From: Lachnospiraceae bacterium
GTDB taxonomy: Bacteria > Bacillota > Clostridia > Lachnospirales > Lachnospiraceae
DNA length: 42,293 nucleotides
Assembly: GCA_900766815.1 (NCBI GenBank)
Contig: CAAFWV010000080.1
Coordinates: forward strand, 1-42,293
Direction of reading: 5' to 3'
Part shown: positions 8,434 to 15,634 of the stretch, one piece after another
Position numbering within the stretch: position 1 is the first letter of the stretch
Layout of the letters: each line of letters begins with the position of its first letter
Position numbers and translations under genes: made by a program
The notes under the pieces: generated by a model
Told to the model about the DNA's origin: nothing
The model's input: only the letters and a program-made list of their open reading frames with translations
Database searches by the model: none

Positions 8434-8473
8434 CAAAATTTGTGTAAAATTTACAAAAGGGATGTCACATGCG

Positions 8474-8482
8474 TGATATAAT
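8474..8482 (+). promoter_or_regulatory. extended -10 promoter of the small membrane protein gene
   Basis: TGA directly precedes a perfect TATAAT (8477-8482), an extended -10 element; no good -35 sits at 17 bp. The start would be near 8489, just before the AAAGGAGGA ribosome-binding site at about 8492-8500. Confidence 0.5.
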
Positions 8483-8507
8483 TAGGCTACCAAAGGAGGA
8501 GTATTCT

Positions 8508-8903
8508 ATGAATGAAGATATGATTAAGAAACTGGAAGAGCAGATAAAGTGGAGCAAGATTATTGCCGGTATCATGGGAGGAATTCTTCTTGTGGTCTGT
8601 ATTTCGGCAATCATTATTATTCCGCCCGCAGTTAGGACACTGAATGATGCCAAGGCTGTGATGGCAAGTGCCAATGAGACGCTTGAGAGTGCGAACAAGG
8701 CTCTTGATGATATTGATAGCATGGCTAAGTCTATTATTGATACAAGCGACAGCTTAAAGGAATTCATCACAGTGAACGGTGAGGCAATGACGGGTGCGGT
8801 TCAGAGCATAGAGGATATAGATTTCGAGGGCTTAAATAAGGCTATTCAGGATCTTCAGGATGCGGTTGGACCTTTTGCCAAGACAATGAGAATGTTCAAA
8901 TAA
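8508..8903 (+). CDS. small membrane-anchored coiled-coil protein, function unknown
   Basis: A 131-residue protein I do not recognise as a named family. A short charged N-terminus is followed by one hydrophobic segment (about residues 17-40), then an Ala/Ser/Asp-rich helical region (NDAKAVMASANETLESANKALDDIDSM and on) that looks like a coiled coil or helical bundle, resembling DUF948-type or methyl-accepting-protein-like stalks. The start at 8508 follows AAAGGAGGA at good spacing; an in-frame ATG at 8469 overlaps the promoter and is rejected. It is divergent from the TetR operon and 96 bp ahead of the GH31 gene, which has its own promoter, so a role in sugar use is only suggested by position. 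Confidence 0.75.
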   Translation: MNEDMIKKLEEQIKWSKIIAGIMGGILLVVCISAIIIIPPAVRTLNDAKAVMASANETLESANKALDDIDSMAKSIIDTSDSLKEFITVNGEAMTGAVQSIEDIDFEGLNKAIQDLQDAVGPFAKTMRMFK

Positions 8904-8930
8904 ATAACTTAGTTAACTGCATAACCTGTA

Positions 8931-8959
8931 TTGAAATAAGACAGAATACCAAATACAAT
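8931..8959 (+). promoter_or_regulatory. promoter of the GH31-epimerase-GH26 operon
   Basis: TTGAAA (8931-8936), 17 bp, TACAAT (8954-8959). The transcript would begin near 8966, before the CGGAGGAG ribosome-binding site. The -10 overlaps an in-frame ATG at 8958, which argues that translation starts at 9000. Confidence 0.6.
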
Positions 8960-8999
8960 GACCTCAGATGACAACACTTTTGTTCGGAGGAGAAGAAAG

Positions 9000-10991
9000 A
9001 TGATATCAAAATACGTATTTGGCAATCCTATTAATACCGAGGCTGTTATTGCTGATATTGAGCCTTCAGACGGCAAGCCGGAATTTGGCAGTATTGATTC
9101 TACAGATGGATTCAGATTCACATATACTATGGGCGAGGATGACATAGTATACGGACTTGGTGAGAATGTCAGGGGAATCAATAAGCGCGGATATGAATAT
9201 GTAAGCTTTTGTTCGGATGAGCCACACCAGTATGAGGATGTGAAGAGCCTGTATGGAGCACACAATTTTATTATTGTAGATGGCAGAGATAACTTTGGCC
9301 TCTTCATTGATTATCCGTCGAAGCTCACCTTTGATATCGGATTCACTGACAAGGATATTCTGAATATCCATACTGACGGCAGTGACCTGGTGCTGTATGT
9401 CATTACCGGTGAGAGTAGCTATGATATTGTGAAGCAGTTCAGGAAGATAATCGGACGAAGCTATATTGCACCTAAGTTTGCATTCGGCTTTGGTCAGAGC
9501 AGATGGGGATATAAGACTAAGGAAGATTTCAAAGAGGTACTTGATAACCACAGAAGAGCCCATGTGCCTCTCGATATGATATACATGGATATCGACTATA
9601 TGGACAACTTCAAGGACTTCACGGTAAATGGTGAGGAGTTTGAAGACTTCCCTGCATTTGTTAAGGAGATGAAGGATAACCACATTCATCTTGTTCCTAT
9701 TATTGATGCGGGAGTCAAGGTCGAGAAGGGATATGATGTATATGAAGAGGGCGTCGAAAACGGTTATTTCTGCAAGCGTGAGGATGGCAGTAATTTTATA
9801 GGAACAGTATGGCCCGGTGAGACTCACTTCCCGGACTTCCTTAATCCGAAGGCAAGAGAGTGGTTCGGAGACAAATACAAGGTCTTAATTGATGCGGGAA
9901 TTGACGGCTTCTGGAATGATATGAACGAGCCCGCGATTTTCCATACTCCGGAGGGGCTTGATGAAATCTGTGACGTGATGCAGGAATTTATCGATGACAG
10001 GAATAGTCACCATGTGTTTGAGCTGACGCAGAAGGTGACGGAGCTTGCCAATAATCCGAAGGACTATAGTCGTATATATCACAATATTAACGGTGAGATG
10101 GTGTGCCATGACAGGGTGCACAACCTGTATGGCTACAATATGACCAGGGCTGCGGGAGAGGCATTTGAGAGAATCTGTCCTGATGAGAGAATCCTTATGT
10201 TCTCGCGTTCGTCTTATGTCGGTATGCACAGATATGCAGGAATCTGGACGGGTGACAACCTAAGCTTCTGGAGCCATCTGCTGATGAACCTTAAGATGCT
10301 GCCCGGACTTAACATGGTCGGACTCATGTATACGGGTGCCGATATCGGAGGCTTTGGCTCGAATACTTCAAGGGATTTGCTGCTCAGGTGGCTTGCGCTT
10401 GGCGTGTTCACACCGCTTATGAGGAATCATTCGGCAGACGGAACCAGGAAGCAGGAATTCTTCAGATTCGAGAAAGAGGAGGATTTTAAGGCTGTAATAA
10501 ATGTCAGATACAGACTTCTTCCTTATATATACAGTGAATACATGAAGGCCGTACTGAGTGATGACATGATGTTTAAGCCTCTTGGCTTTGTGTACGGTGA
10601 CGATGAGATAGCAAGAAGGATTGAAGATCAGCTGATGGTGGGAGATGATATTATGATAGCTCCCGTCTGTGAGCAGAATGCCGTTGGCAGGGTTGTATAC
10701 ATTCCCGAGAATATGAAGAAGGTTGTATTTAAGGCTGACGGAGCTGTTGATGTTGAGGATATTGCTCCCGGATTCAACTATGTTAAGCTTGCACTTAATG
10801 AAGTGATGTGTTTTATTAGAGAAGGTCATTGTATCCCTGTGGGAGAGGCAGTAGAATGGGTAGATGATTTGGATTATTCATCCATCAGAATGATAGGATA
10901 TCCGGGTGCCCATTACGATTTATACAATGATGACGGCATTCATAAGGATTACGATAACCCGAAGAATATAGAGACGCTTGTGATGGAATAA
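9000..10991 (+). CDS. GH31 alpha-glucosidase
   Basis: A 663-residue cytoplasmic family 31 glycosidase. After an N-terminal beta domain (YGLGENVRGINKRG) comes the barrel with FGFGQSRWGYKT (Trp169), YMDIDYM, WNDMNEPA (nucleophile Asp307) and WTGDNLS (acid/base Asp419), then GADIGGF and RNHSADG. Length and positions closely match, from memory, the Ruminococcus obeum enzyme Ro-alphaG1, where the equivalent Trp169 favours alpha-1,6 (isomaltose-type) links; an isomaltose-preferring alpha-glucosidase is therefore my inference. Start at 9000 is set by GGAGGAG about 8 nt upstream; an in-frame ATG at 8958 lies within the promoter. It heads an operon with the epimerase (28 bp gap) and GH26 genes. Confidence 0.92.
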   Translation: MISKYVFGNPINTEAVIADIEPSDGKPEFGSIDSTDGFRFTYTMGEDDIVYGLGENVRGINKRGYEYVSFCSDEPHQYEDVKSLYGAHNFIIVDGRDNFGLFIDYPSKLTFDIGFTDKDILNIHTDGSDLVLYVITGESSYDIVKQFRKIIGRSYIAPKFAFGFGQSRWGYKTKEDFKEVLDNHRRAHVPLDMIYMDIDYMDNFKDFTVNGEEFEDFPAFVKEMKDNHIHLVPIIDAGVKVEKGYDVYEEGVENGYFCKREDGSNFIGTVWPGETHFPDFLNPKAREWFGDKYKVLIDAGIDGFWNDMNEPAIFHTPEGLDEICDVMQEFIDDRNSHHVFELTQKVTELANNPKDYSRIYHNINGEMVCHDRVHNLYGYNMTRAAGEAFERICPDERILMFSRSSYVGMHRYAGIWTGDNLSFWSHLLMNLKMLPGLNMVGLMYTGADIGGFGSNTSRDLLLRWLALGVFTPLMRNHSADGTRKQEFFRFEKEEDFKAVINVRYRLLPYIYSEYMKAVLSDDMMFKPLGFVYGDDEIARRIEDQLMVGDDIMIAPVCEQNAVGRVVYIPENMKKVVFKADGAVDVEDIAPGFNYVKLALNEVMCFIREGHCIPVGEAVEWVDDLDYSSIRMIGYPGAHYDLYNDDGIHKDYDNPKNIETLVME

Positions 10992-11019
10992 GCGAATAAT
11001 TGATTACGAGGTAGACGAT

Positions 11020-12204
11020 ATGAACAGTGCGTTAAGCAGCGACAGCTTCAGGGAACATCTGACAGGGAATCTGATTCCCTTCTGGAACAAAATGACAGAT
11101 ACTGAGAGAGGCGGCTTCTTCGGGTATGCGGATGAGTGCGGCATTCCTGATAAGAACAGTCCCAAGGGCTGTATTCTTAACAGCCGAATTCTATGGTTTT
11201 ATTCTGCATCCTATAATCTTCTGAAGGAGCCTGAGCTGCTTGATAAGGCTAGGTGCGCTTTCGATTTCCTCAAGGATTATTTCTATGACAGCAGGTACAG
11301 AGGAGTATTCTGGTCTGTGGAGGCTGACGGAACACCCCTTGATACTACAAAGCATACATACAATCAGTCCTTCGCGATTTATGCCTTATCAGAGTATTAC
11401 AAGGCTTGCGGTGAGAAGGAGGCACTGAATCTGGCCTACAGCCTGTATTATGTGATTGAGGAGAAGTGCCGTGACGAGGATGGATACTTCGAGGCCTTCG
11501 ATATGGAGTTTGAGCCTGTGTCCAATGAGAAGTTGTCTGAGAACGGTGTCATTGCAACCAGGACCATGAACACACTGCTTCATGTGCTTGAGGCTTATTG
11601 TGAGTTCTATAGGGCGGATCATTTTGAAAAAGTGCGAGACTCACTTCTTGAGATTCTCTCACTGTTTAAGAATAAGGTCTACAACGAAGAAAGAGGCATC
11701 TGCGAGGTATTCTTTGATAAGGATTACCATTCGCTAATAGACCTTGAATCCTACGGACATGACATAGAGGCATCATGGCTCATATACAGGGCATGCGAGG
11801 TGCTTGGGGATGAGAGCGTAACTGAGGATATGATGCCCGTAATCCTGGGTCTTGCCCGGAGTTCATATAATAATGGAATCGACAGGGCAAACAATGCCAT
11901 GAATGATGAGTGTGAGAAGGGCGTTGTTAATGCCAAGAAGGTATGGTGGGTACAGGCAGAGTCTGTGACAGGCTTCTATAATGCATATAAGCTTGATTCA
12001 TCGAAGAAGGAATATCTTGCCATGTCCGAGAAGGTATGGGAATATATCAATAAATTTGTAGTGGATAAGAAGACCGGCGAATGGGTAGAGGATGTGAATC
12101 CGGACAATACCATTAATAAGGGACAGGCACTTGTGCATCCCTGGAAGTGTCCCTACCACAACGGCAGAATGTGTATTGAGATGATAAGACGACTTGAGGC
12201 TTAG
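11020..12204 (+). CDS. cellobiose 2-epimerase-type sugar epimerase (AGE family)
   Basis: A 394-residue (alpha/alpha)6-barrel protein of the N-acylglucosamine/cellobiose 2-epimerase family, of normal length. Features matching cellobiose 2-epimerases are RGGFFGYAD near residue 30, the RTMNTLLHVLEAY segment (His188), GHDIEASWL (His247) and WKCPYHNGRMCIEM (His380); these histidines correspond to the essential ones of the Ruminococcus albus enzyme. Such enzymes convert the reducing-end glucose or mannose of beta-1,4-linked disaccharides; on mannobiose they give mannosyl-glucose, a step of bacterial mannan catabolism. The adjacent GH26 gene makes mannobiose the likely substrate. GAGGT lies 9-10 nt before the start. 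Confidence 0.9.
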   Translation: MNSALSSDSFREHLTGNLIPFWNKMTDTERGGFFGYADECGIPDKNSPKGCILNSRILWFYSASYNLLKEPELLDKARCAFDFLKDYFYDSRYRGVFWSVEADGTPLDTTKHTYNQSFAIYALSEYYKACGEKEALNLAYSLYYVIEEKCRDEDGYFEAFDMEFEPVSNEKLSENGVIATRTMNTLLHVLEAYCEFYRADHFEKVRDSLLEILSLFKNKVYNEERGICEVFFDKDYHSLIDLESYGHDIEASWLIYRACEVLGDESVTEDMMPVILGLARSSYNNGIDRANNAMNDECEKGVVNAKKVWWVQAESVTGFYNAYKLDSSKKEYLAMSEKVWEYINKFVVDKKTGEWVEDVNPDNTINKGQALVHPWKCPYHNGRMCIEMIRRLEA

Positions 12205-12255
12205 TTCCTATGGATTATCCGGATTTATCCGGAGGATGTATTTGAAGGGTAATAT

Positions 12256-13194
12256 ATGCAGAATACAGTGAATGTTAATGCAACACCTGAAGCAAGAGAG
12301 CTTCTGAATATGCTGTCAGAGACGGCAGGCAAGGCTGTTATTACAGGCCAGCACACTCAGACAATTCCCATGGAGGAGATTGATTACATCAGGTCGGTGA
12401 CCGGCAGGGAGCCTAAGCTTAGAGGTTTCGAGCTGTTAGCCTATTCACCTAATATCAACTATGAGGATGCTGATGAAGCCTGCTTAACTGAGGTATATGA
12501 GAACAGGGGAACCGTAGAGACAGCTATAGAGTGGGCTAAGAATTCAGACGGAATTGTTACACTTTCCTTCCATTGGTTCTCGCCTATTGGAGGCCGTGAT
12601 AAGAGCTTCTATGCCAAGAATACCGATTTTGATGCAGAAAGAATCCTTATTGAGAGAACACCTGAGAGAGCGGCATTTTACCATGATATGGACGTGATTG
12701 CAATAGAGCTTAGGAAGTTCGAGAAGGAGAATATACCGGTTCTTTGGAGACCCTTCCACGAAGCCTACGGTGACTGGTTCTGGTGGGGAGCCAAGGGCCC
12801 CTGTGTTGCAGCAGAGCTCTATAAGCTTATGTTTGATTATTATACCAATGAGCTTCATATCAATAATCTGATCTGGGTGTGGAATTGTCCAATTAAGGAG
12901 GCCTATCCCGGAGACGACTGCGTGGATGTCGTATCGGTGGATGTGTATCCGGAGCAGTTTGAGAAGACCGATTATCGTTCTCAGTATGAGGAACTTGTGG
13001 CAGGAACCTCTAAGGATAAGGTGGCTGCGCTTGCCGAGGTCGGATATCTTCCGGATATAAGTATGCTTGAGGAATCACATGTTCCGTGGGCGTACTATAT
13101 GACCTGGTCGAAGGAATTCTGTATCGGAGAGCAGTATAACAGTAAGGAAAGCCTTAAGGCTATGTATGGCAGCGATTATGCTGTGACGATGTAA
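12256..13194 (+). CDS. GH26 beta-mannanase / mannooligosaccharide hydrolase
   Basis: A 312-residue single-domain family 26 enzyme. The catalytic motifs are plain: WRPFHEAYGDWFWWG with acid/base Glu169 after His168, and ALAEVGYLP with nucleophile Glu261; VITGQHTQT near residue 30 and FHWFSPIGG near 105 are other family landmarks. There is no signal peptide or binding module, so it should act inside the cell on imported mannooligosaccharides rather than on polymeric mannan. It follows the epimerase by 51 bp, with GAAGGG before the start, and the operon ends at the terminator 13226-13257. The mannobiose-releasing activity plus the epimerase fit a mannan pathway, but the GH130 phosphorylase expected next is not in the window. 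Confidence 0.9.
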   Translation: MQNTVNVNATPEARELLNMLSETAGKAVITGQHTQTIPMEEIDYIRSVTGREPKLRGFELLAYSPNINYEDADEACLTEVYENRGTVETAIEWAKNSDGIVTLSFHWFSPIGGRDKSFYAKNTDFDAERILIERTPERAAFYHDMDVIAIELRKFEKENIPVLWRPFHEAYGDWFWWGAKGPCVAAELYKLMFDYYTNELHINNLIWVWNCPIKEAYPGDDCVDVVSVDVYPEQFEKTDYRSQYEELVAGTSKDKVAALAEVGYLPDISMLEESHVPWAYYMTWSKEFCIGEQYNSKESLKAMYGSDYAVTM

Positions 13195-13225
13195 CATATT
13201 ATTTAGTTCCCTAAAGCTTTCTGTA

Positions 13226-13257
13226 AACGTCTAATCATTGCGGTTAGGCGTTTTTTG
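13226..13257 (+). terminator. intrinsic terminator of the GH31-epimerase-GH26 operon
   Basis: AACGTCTAA (13226-13234) pairs with TTAGGCGTT (13244-13252) with one G-T wobble, followed by a run of T. It lies 32 bp after the GH26 stop. Confidence 0.85.
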
Positions 13258-13314
13258 TTTGAAAGGATTGGTTCCTATATCAGCTTGTATCCTACAAAGG
13301 TATACAAGATTTAT

Positions 13315-13464
13315 ATGAGACAGGAGCAGTATATGCTATTGCATAAAGAACGAGAGCAATTTATAGCCATTTTAAATGCTGTTTCAAATTTCCAAAAGAC
13401 ACGCGTTGAATATGATAAGGCAATTGAGGCTGTGAAAAAAGTAATAGAACTAGATATTTTCTGA
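13315..13464 (+). CDS. short unrecognised open frame, possible gene remnant
   Basis: An open frame of 49 residues rich in charged amino acids and predicted helical (MRQEQYMLLHKEREQF...). The frame continues upstream only into the terminator at 13226-13257, and no good ribosome-binding site precedes the ATG at 13315, so this may be the C-terminal relic of a longer gene from the mobile element whose integrase relic follows. No function can be given. Confidence 0.3.
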   Translation: MRQEQYMLLHKEREQFIAILNAVSNFQKTRVEYDKAIEAVKKVIELDIF

Positions 13465-13529
13465 ATCGCATAACATTAATCTGGTGGCGACGAAGGTCAC
13501 TTAGTCTTAAGCGGCCTTGGTTAACACAC

Positions 13530-13601
13530 AACAAGCCCTTCCGGGTCCGTCAATAGTAGAAGAAACATTTTTGTACTTTGACAGGCTTGGGAGGGTTTGT
13601 T
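13530..13601 (+). promoter_or_regulatory. long hairpin covering the integrase ribosome-binding site
   Basis: The arms 13530-13558 and 13574-13601 pair along their whole length with one mismatch and one bulged T, around a 15-nt loop. Six of the pairs are G-U type when read as plus-strand RNA. The right arm contains GGGAGGG (13589-13595), which stands 9 nt before the integrase ATG at 13605, so folding would hide the ribosome-binding site. No T run follows, so it is not an ordinary terminator. Confidence 0.6.
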
Positions 13602-13604
13602 ACA

Positions 13605-14036
13605 ATGGGTAAAGATTTCAAAGGAAAAGAGCTTGGAGAAGTAATTGTACAGCGAGCCAATGGAACAGACCGGGTTAGGTTCGTTGATAAATTCGGTAAA
13701 AGAAGACAAAAGAAATCCAGGAAACTACAGGAAGTAAGACAGTGGCTTGCTGATGCTACATATATTGATCAACACAGTGACTTGGACCAGGCTACGGATA
13801 TAATCGTGGATGCCCGGTTTGATTATTCACGTGCGAATATCCCTCGTTTTTCAATGCATGTACTTAGTCATACATTCGCGACAAGATGCATTGAGGATGG
13901 TATGAAGCCCAAGACTTTGCAGAAGATTTCAGGTCATTCCAATATCGGTATTACCATGAATCTGTATGTTCATATTACAGGGGATGAAAAACATAGAGAA
14001 ATAGACTTAGTGGCTGACGCGTTAAAAGTGGTATAA
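13605..14036 (+). pseudogene. int: internally deleted tyrosine recombinase (Tn916-type integrase relic)
   Basis: The 143-residue frame joins two ends of a roughly 380-400-residue integrase. Residues 1-65 (MGKDFKGKELGEVI... through KFGKRRQKKSRKLQEVRQWLADA) look like the N-terminal arm-binding domain of Tn916-type integrases. From about residue 83 onward (SMHVLSHTFATRCIEDGMKP, SGHSNIGITMNLYVHI) it is the end of the catalytic domain, with the Tyr nucleophile region. The core-binding domain and the first catalytic Arg are missing, in frame, and the box II Arg of the usual LRHTFAT is Ser here. The protein should be inactive as a recombinase, though the arm-binding domain could still bind DNA. Confidence 0.85.
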
Positions 14037-14059
14037 AACTTGATGCGAAATTCATCTCC

Positions 14060-14083
14060 GTGGTACTCGATGTGGTACTCGGT
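14060..14083 (+). repeat. tandem 12-bp direct repeat after the integrase relic
   Basis: GTGGTACTCGAT (14060-14071) is followed directly by GTGGTACTCGGT (14072-14083), 11 of 12 identical. It lies 23 bp past the integrase stop, the place where arm-type integrase binding repeats of Tn916-like elements are found. That role is inferred. Confidence 0.6.
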
Positions 14084-14144
14084 TAAAAACACAAATCGCG
14101 GAAAGCCAGTAAAATAAAGGAAAAATGAAGGAGATGAATATAAT

Positions 14145-15245
14145 ATGAAATTAGGAATCGTCGGTTTGCCCAATGTCGGCAAGAGTACATTATTCAATTC
14201 GCTTACTAAGGCGGGAGCGCTTGCGGCTAACTATCCGTTTGCGACAATAGACCCCAACGTCGGTGTAGTATCAGTTCCGGATGACAGGATCAAGAAGCTG
14301 GGGGAGCTGTATCATACCAAGAAGGTTACACCTGCGACAATAGAATTCGTGGATATAGCGGGCCTTGTTAAGGGTGCGAGCAAGGGTGAAGGCCTGGGCA
14401 ACCAGTTCCTCGCCAATATCAGAGAGGTAGATGCTATCGTTCATGTGGTCAGATGCTTCGAGGACAGCAACATTGTTCATGTTGACGGAAGTATCAATCC
14501 TGCAAGAGATATTGAGACAATTAATCTTGAACTTATTTTCTCGGACCTAGAGATTCTGGATAGAAGAATGACCAAGACAGCCAAGCAGGCCAAGATGGAC
14601 AAGGCAGTTGCCAAGGAGTATGAGCTCCTGGAGGCGCTGAAGGCTCATCTTGAGGCCGGCAATATGGCCAAGACCTTCGAGGTACCGGAGGATGAGGACC
14701 TGCAGAATTACTTCAAGGGCTACAACCTTCTTACTGCGAAGCCTACCATATATGCAGCAAATGTTGCCGAGGAAGATCTGTCAGATGATGGCGCATCCAA
14801 TGACAACGTACGTGCGGTAAGAGAGCTTGCAGCTAAGGAGGGCAGCGAGGTATTCGTAATCTGTGCGCAGATAGAGCAGGAGATAGCGGAGCTTGACGAT
14901 GATGAGAAGGCTATGTTCCTGGAGGACTTGGGACTGTCTGAGTCGGGTCTTGATAAGTTAGTCAGTGCCAGCTACAAGCTGCTGAACCTAATGAGCTTCC
15001 TTACGGCGGGCGAGGATGAGTGCAGAGCCTGGACAATCAAGGTCGGCACCAAGGCACCGCAGGCAGCAGGCAAGATTCATACAGACTTCGAGAGGGGCTT
15101 CATCAAGGCAGAGGTTGTCAATTATAAGGACCTTCTGGAGCTCGGTTCCCTTGCGGCAGCCAGAGAGAAGGGTCTTGTGGGCATCGAAGGCAAGGATTAT
15201 GTTGTTCAGGACGGTGACGTTATCCTCTTCAGATTCAATGTATAA
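14145..15245 (+). CDS. ychF: redox-regulated ATPase YchF (OBG family)
   Basis: A 366-residue Obg-related P-loop protein, of standard length. The N-terminal motif GLPNVGKSTLFN is G1, DIAGLVKGASKGEG is the G3/switch region, a helical insertion lies near residues 130-200, and the C-terminal TGS domain (AWTIKVGTKAPQAAGKIHTD, DYVVQDGDVILFRFNV) closes the protein. YchF binds ribosomes, prefers ATP to GTP, and is linked to stress and redox responses. AAGGAG precedes the ATG by about 11 nt. It is not coupled to its neighbours: the integrase relic lies upstream and a 490-bp spacer follows. Confidence 0.97.
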   Translation: MKLGIVGLPNVGKSTLFNSLTKAGALAANYPFATIDPNVGVVSVPDDRIKKLGELYHTKKVTPATIEFVDIAGLVKGASKGEGLGNQFLANIREVDAIVHVVRCFEDSNIVHVDGSINPARDIETINLELIFSDLEILDRRMTKTAKQAKMDKAVAKEYELLEALKAHLEAGNMAKTFEVPEDEDLQNYFKGYNLLTAKPTIYAANVAEEDLSDDGASNDNVRAVRELAAKEGSEVFVICAQIEQEIAELDDDEKAMFLEDLGLSESGLDKLVSASYKLLNLMSFLTAGEDECRAWTIKVGTKAPQAAGKIHTDFERGFIKAEVVNYKDLLELGSLAAAREKGLVGIEGKDYVVQDGDVILFRFNV

Positions 15246-15254
15246 TAATCCATA

Positions 15255-15320
15255 TACAGACTTATCGGCATAGATTAGTCGATGAAGAGCCGCTGAATTA
15301 CGCAGTAGGGCCGGTCTGTA
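15255..15320 (+). ncRNA. unidentified branched RNA-like fold
   Basis: TACAGAC (15255-15261) pairs with GTCTGTA (15314-15320), enclosing CGGC/GCCG and CTG/CAG helices, so the 66-nt segment could form a multi-branched structure starting 9 nt after the ychF stop. I match it to no known riboswitch or RNA family; it is not a tRNA (no T-loop, too short). It may simply be part of the ychF 3' end. Confidence 0.25.
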
Positions 15321-15390
15321 ACAAAATAGTAGTATTTAATTGCAGAAACAGCTGCAGAATATAGAATTATAGATAAAAATTAATTTTGTT

Positions 15391-15433
15391 AAAATGTCAC
15401 AAAAACTCGTCGAAGATTTTGTGACATTTTTCT
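15391..15433 (+). terminator. terminator downstream of ychF
   Basis: AAAATGTCACAAAA (15391-15404) and TTTTGTGACATTTT (15417-15430) are perfectly complementary around a 12-nt loop, followed by further T residues. Because the arms end in A and T runs, it could work in both directions. Confidence 0.8.
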
Positions 15434-15497
15434 TTGTAAAGGCTGATAACACAATATCTTGTGTCTGAAGGTACTTCCGACCACAAAATCATACACT

Positions 15498-15542
15498 GAG
15501 CTTGGAAAAAACGCGGGAATTCGCGTATTCCAAGCTCTTTTC
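15498..15542 (+). terminator. second strong terminator before mraZ
   Basis: GAGCTTGGAA (15498-15507) pairs with TTCCAAGCTC (15528-15537), with an inner CGCG/CGCG helix and a TTTTC tail. No gene lies between this and the terminator at 15391-15433, so it either ends an unseen short RNA or insulates mraZ. Confidence 0.75.
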
Positions 15543-15557
15543 TGATTTTAGTCGGGC

Positions 15558-15587
15558 TTGCAAAAAGGGGTGTAAAAACCTTATAAT
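15558..15587 (+). promoter_or_regulatory. promoter of the mraZ (division) operon
   Basis: TTGCAA (15558-15563), 18 bp, and a perfect TATAAT (15582-15587), just upstream of the GTGG repeats. The transcript would start near 15594, inside the repeat array, leaving a leader of about 145 nt. Confidence 0.65.
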
Positions 15588-15588
15588 G

Positions 15589-15634
15589 TGGGTAAAAGTG
15601 GTGTAAAAGGGTAAATAAGTGGTGAAAAGTGGTG
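15589..15634 (+). promoter_or_regulatory. MraZ-box array (TGG repeats at 10-bp spacing)
   Basis: TGGGT at 15589, TGGTG at 15599, a weaker AGGGT at 15608, TGGTG at 15620 and TGGTG at 15630 recur at about 10-bp intervals immediately after the -10 element. MraZ proteins bind TGGGN direct repeats with 5-nt spacers in their own promoter, so this is very probably the autoregulatory site. One copy (AGTGGTGA, 15618-15625) is also complementary to TCACCACT at 15661-15668. Confidence 0.7.

Noticed and set aside
8343..8434. Inverted GGAAACTAT/ATAGTTTCC as ends of an insertion sequence
   Set aside because: The interval is only 92 bp, contains a promoter and no transposase, and the arms fit regulator half-sites better.
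8469..8507. Upstream ATG for the small membrane protein
   Set aside because: It overlaps the extended -10 promoter, so it would not be in the transcript; the ATG at 8508 has AAAGGAGGA at good spacing.
9066..9827. 253-codon minus-strand open frame
   Set aside because: Antisense to the GH31 gene, no promoter or ribosome-binding site, and low-complexity product.
13255..13314. TTG start for the 69-codon frame after the GH26 terminator
   Set aside because: The TTG lies in the terminator's T run and has no ribosome-binding site; only the part from 13315 is worth listing, with low confidence.
15255..15320. Possible tRNA (7-bp closing stem)
   Set aside because: At 66 nt it lacks a T-loop sequence, a recognisable anticodon arm and a CCA-type end.
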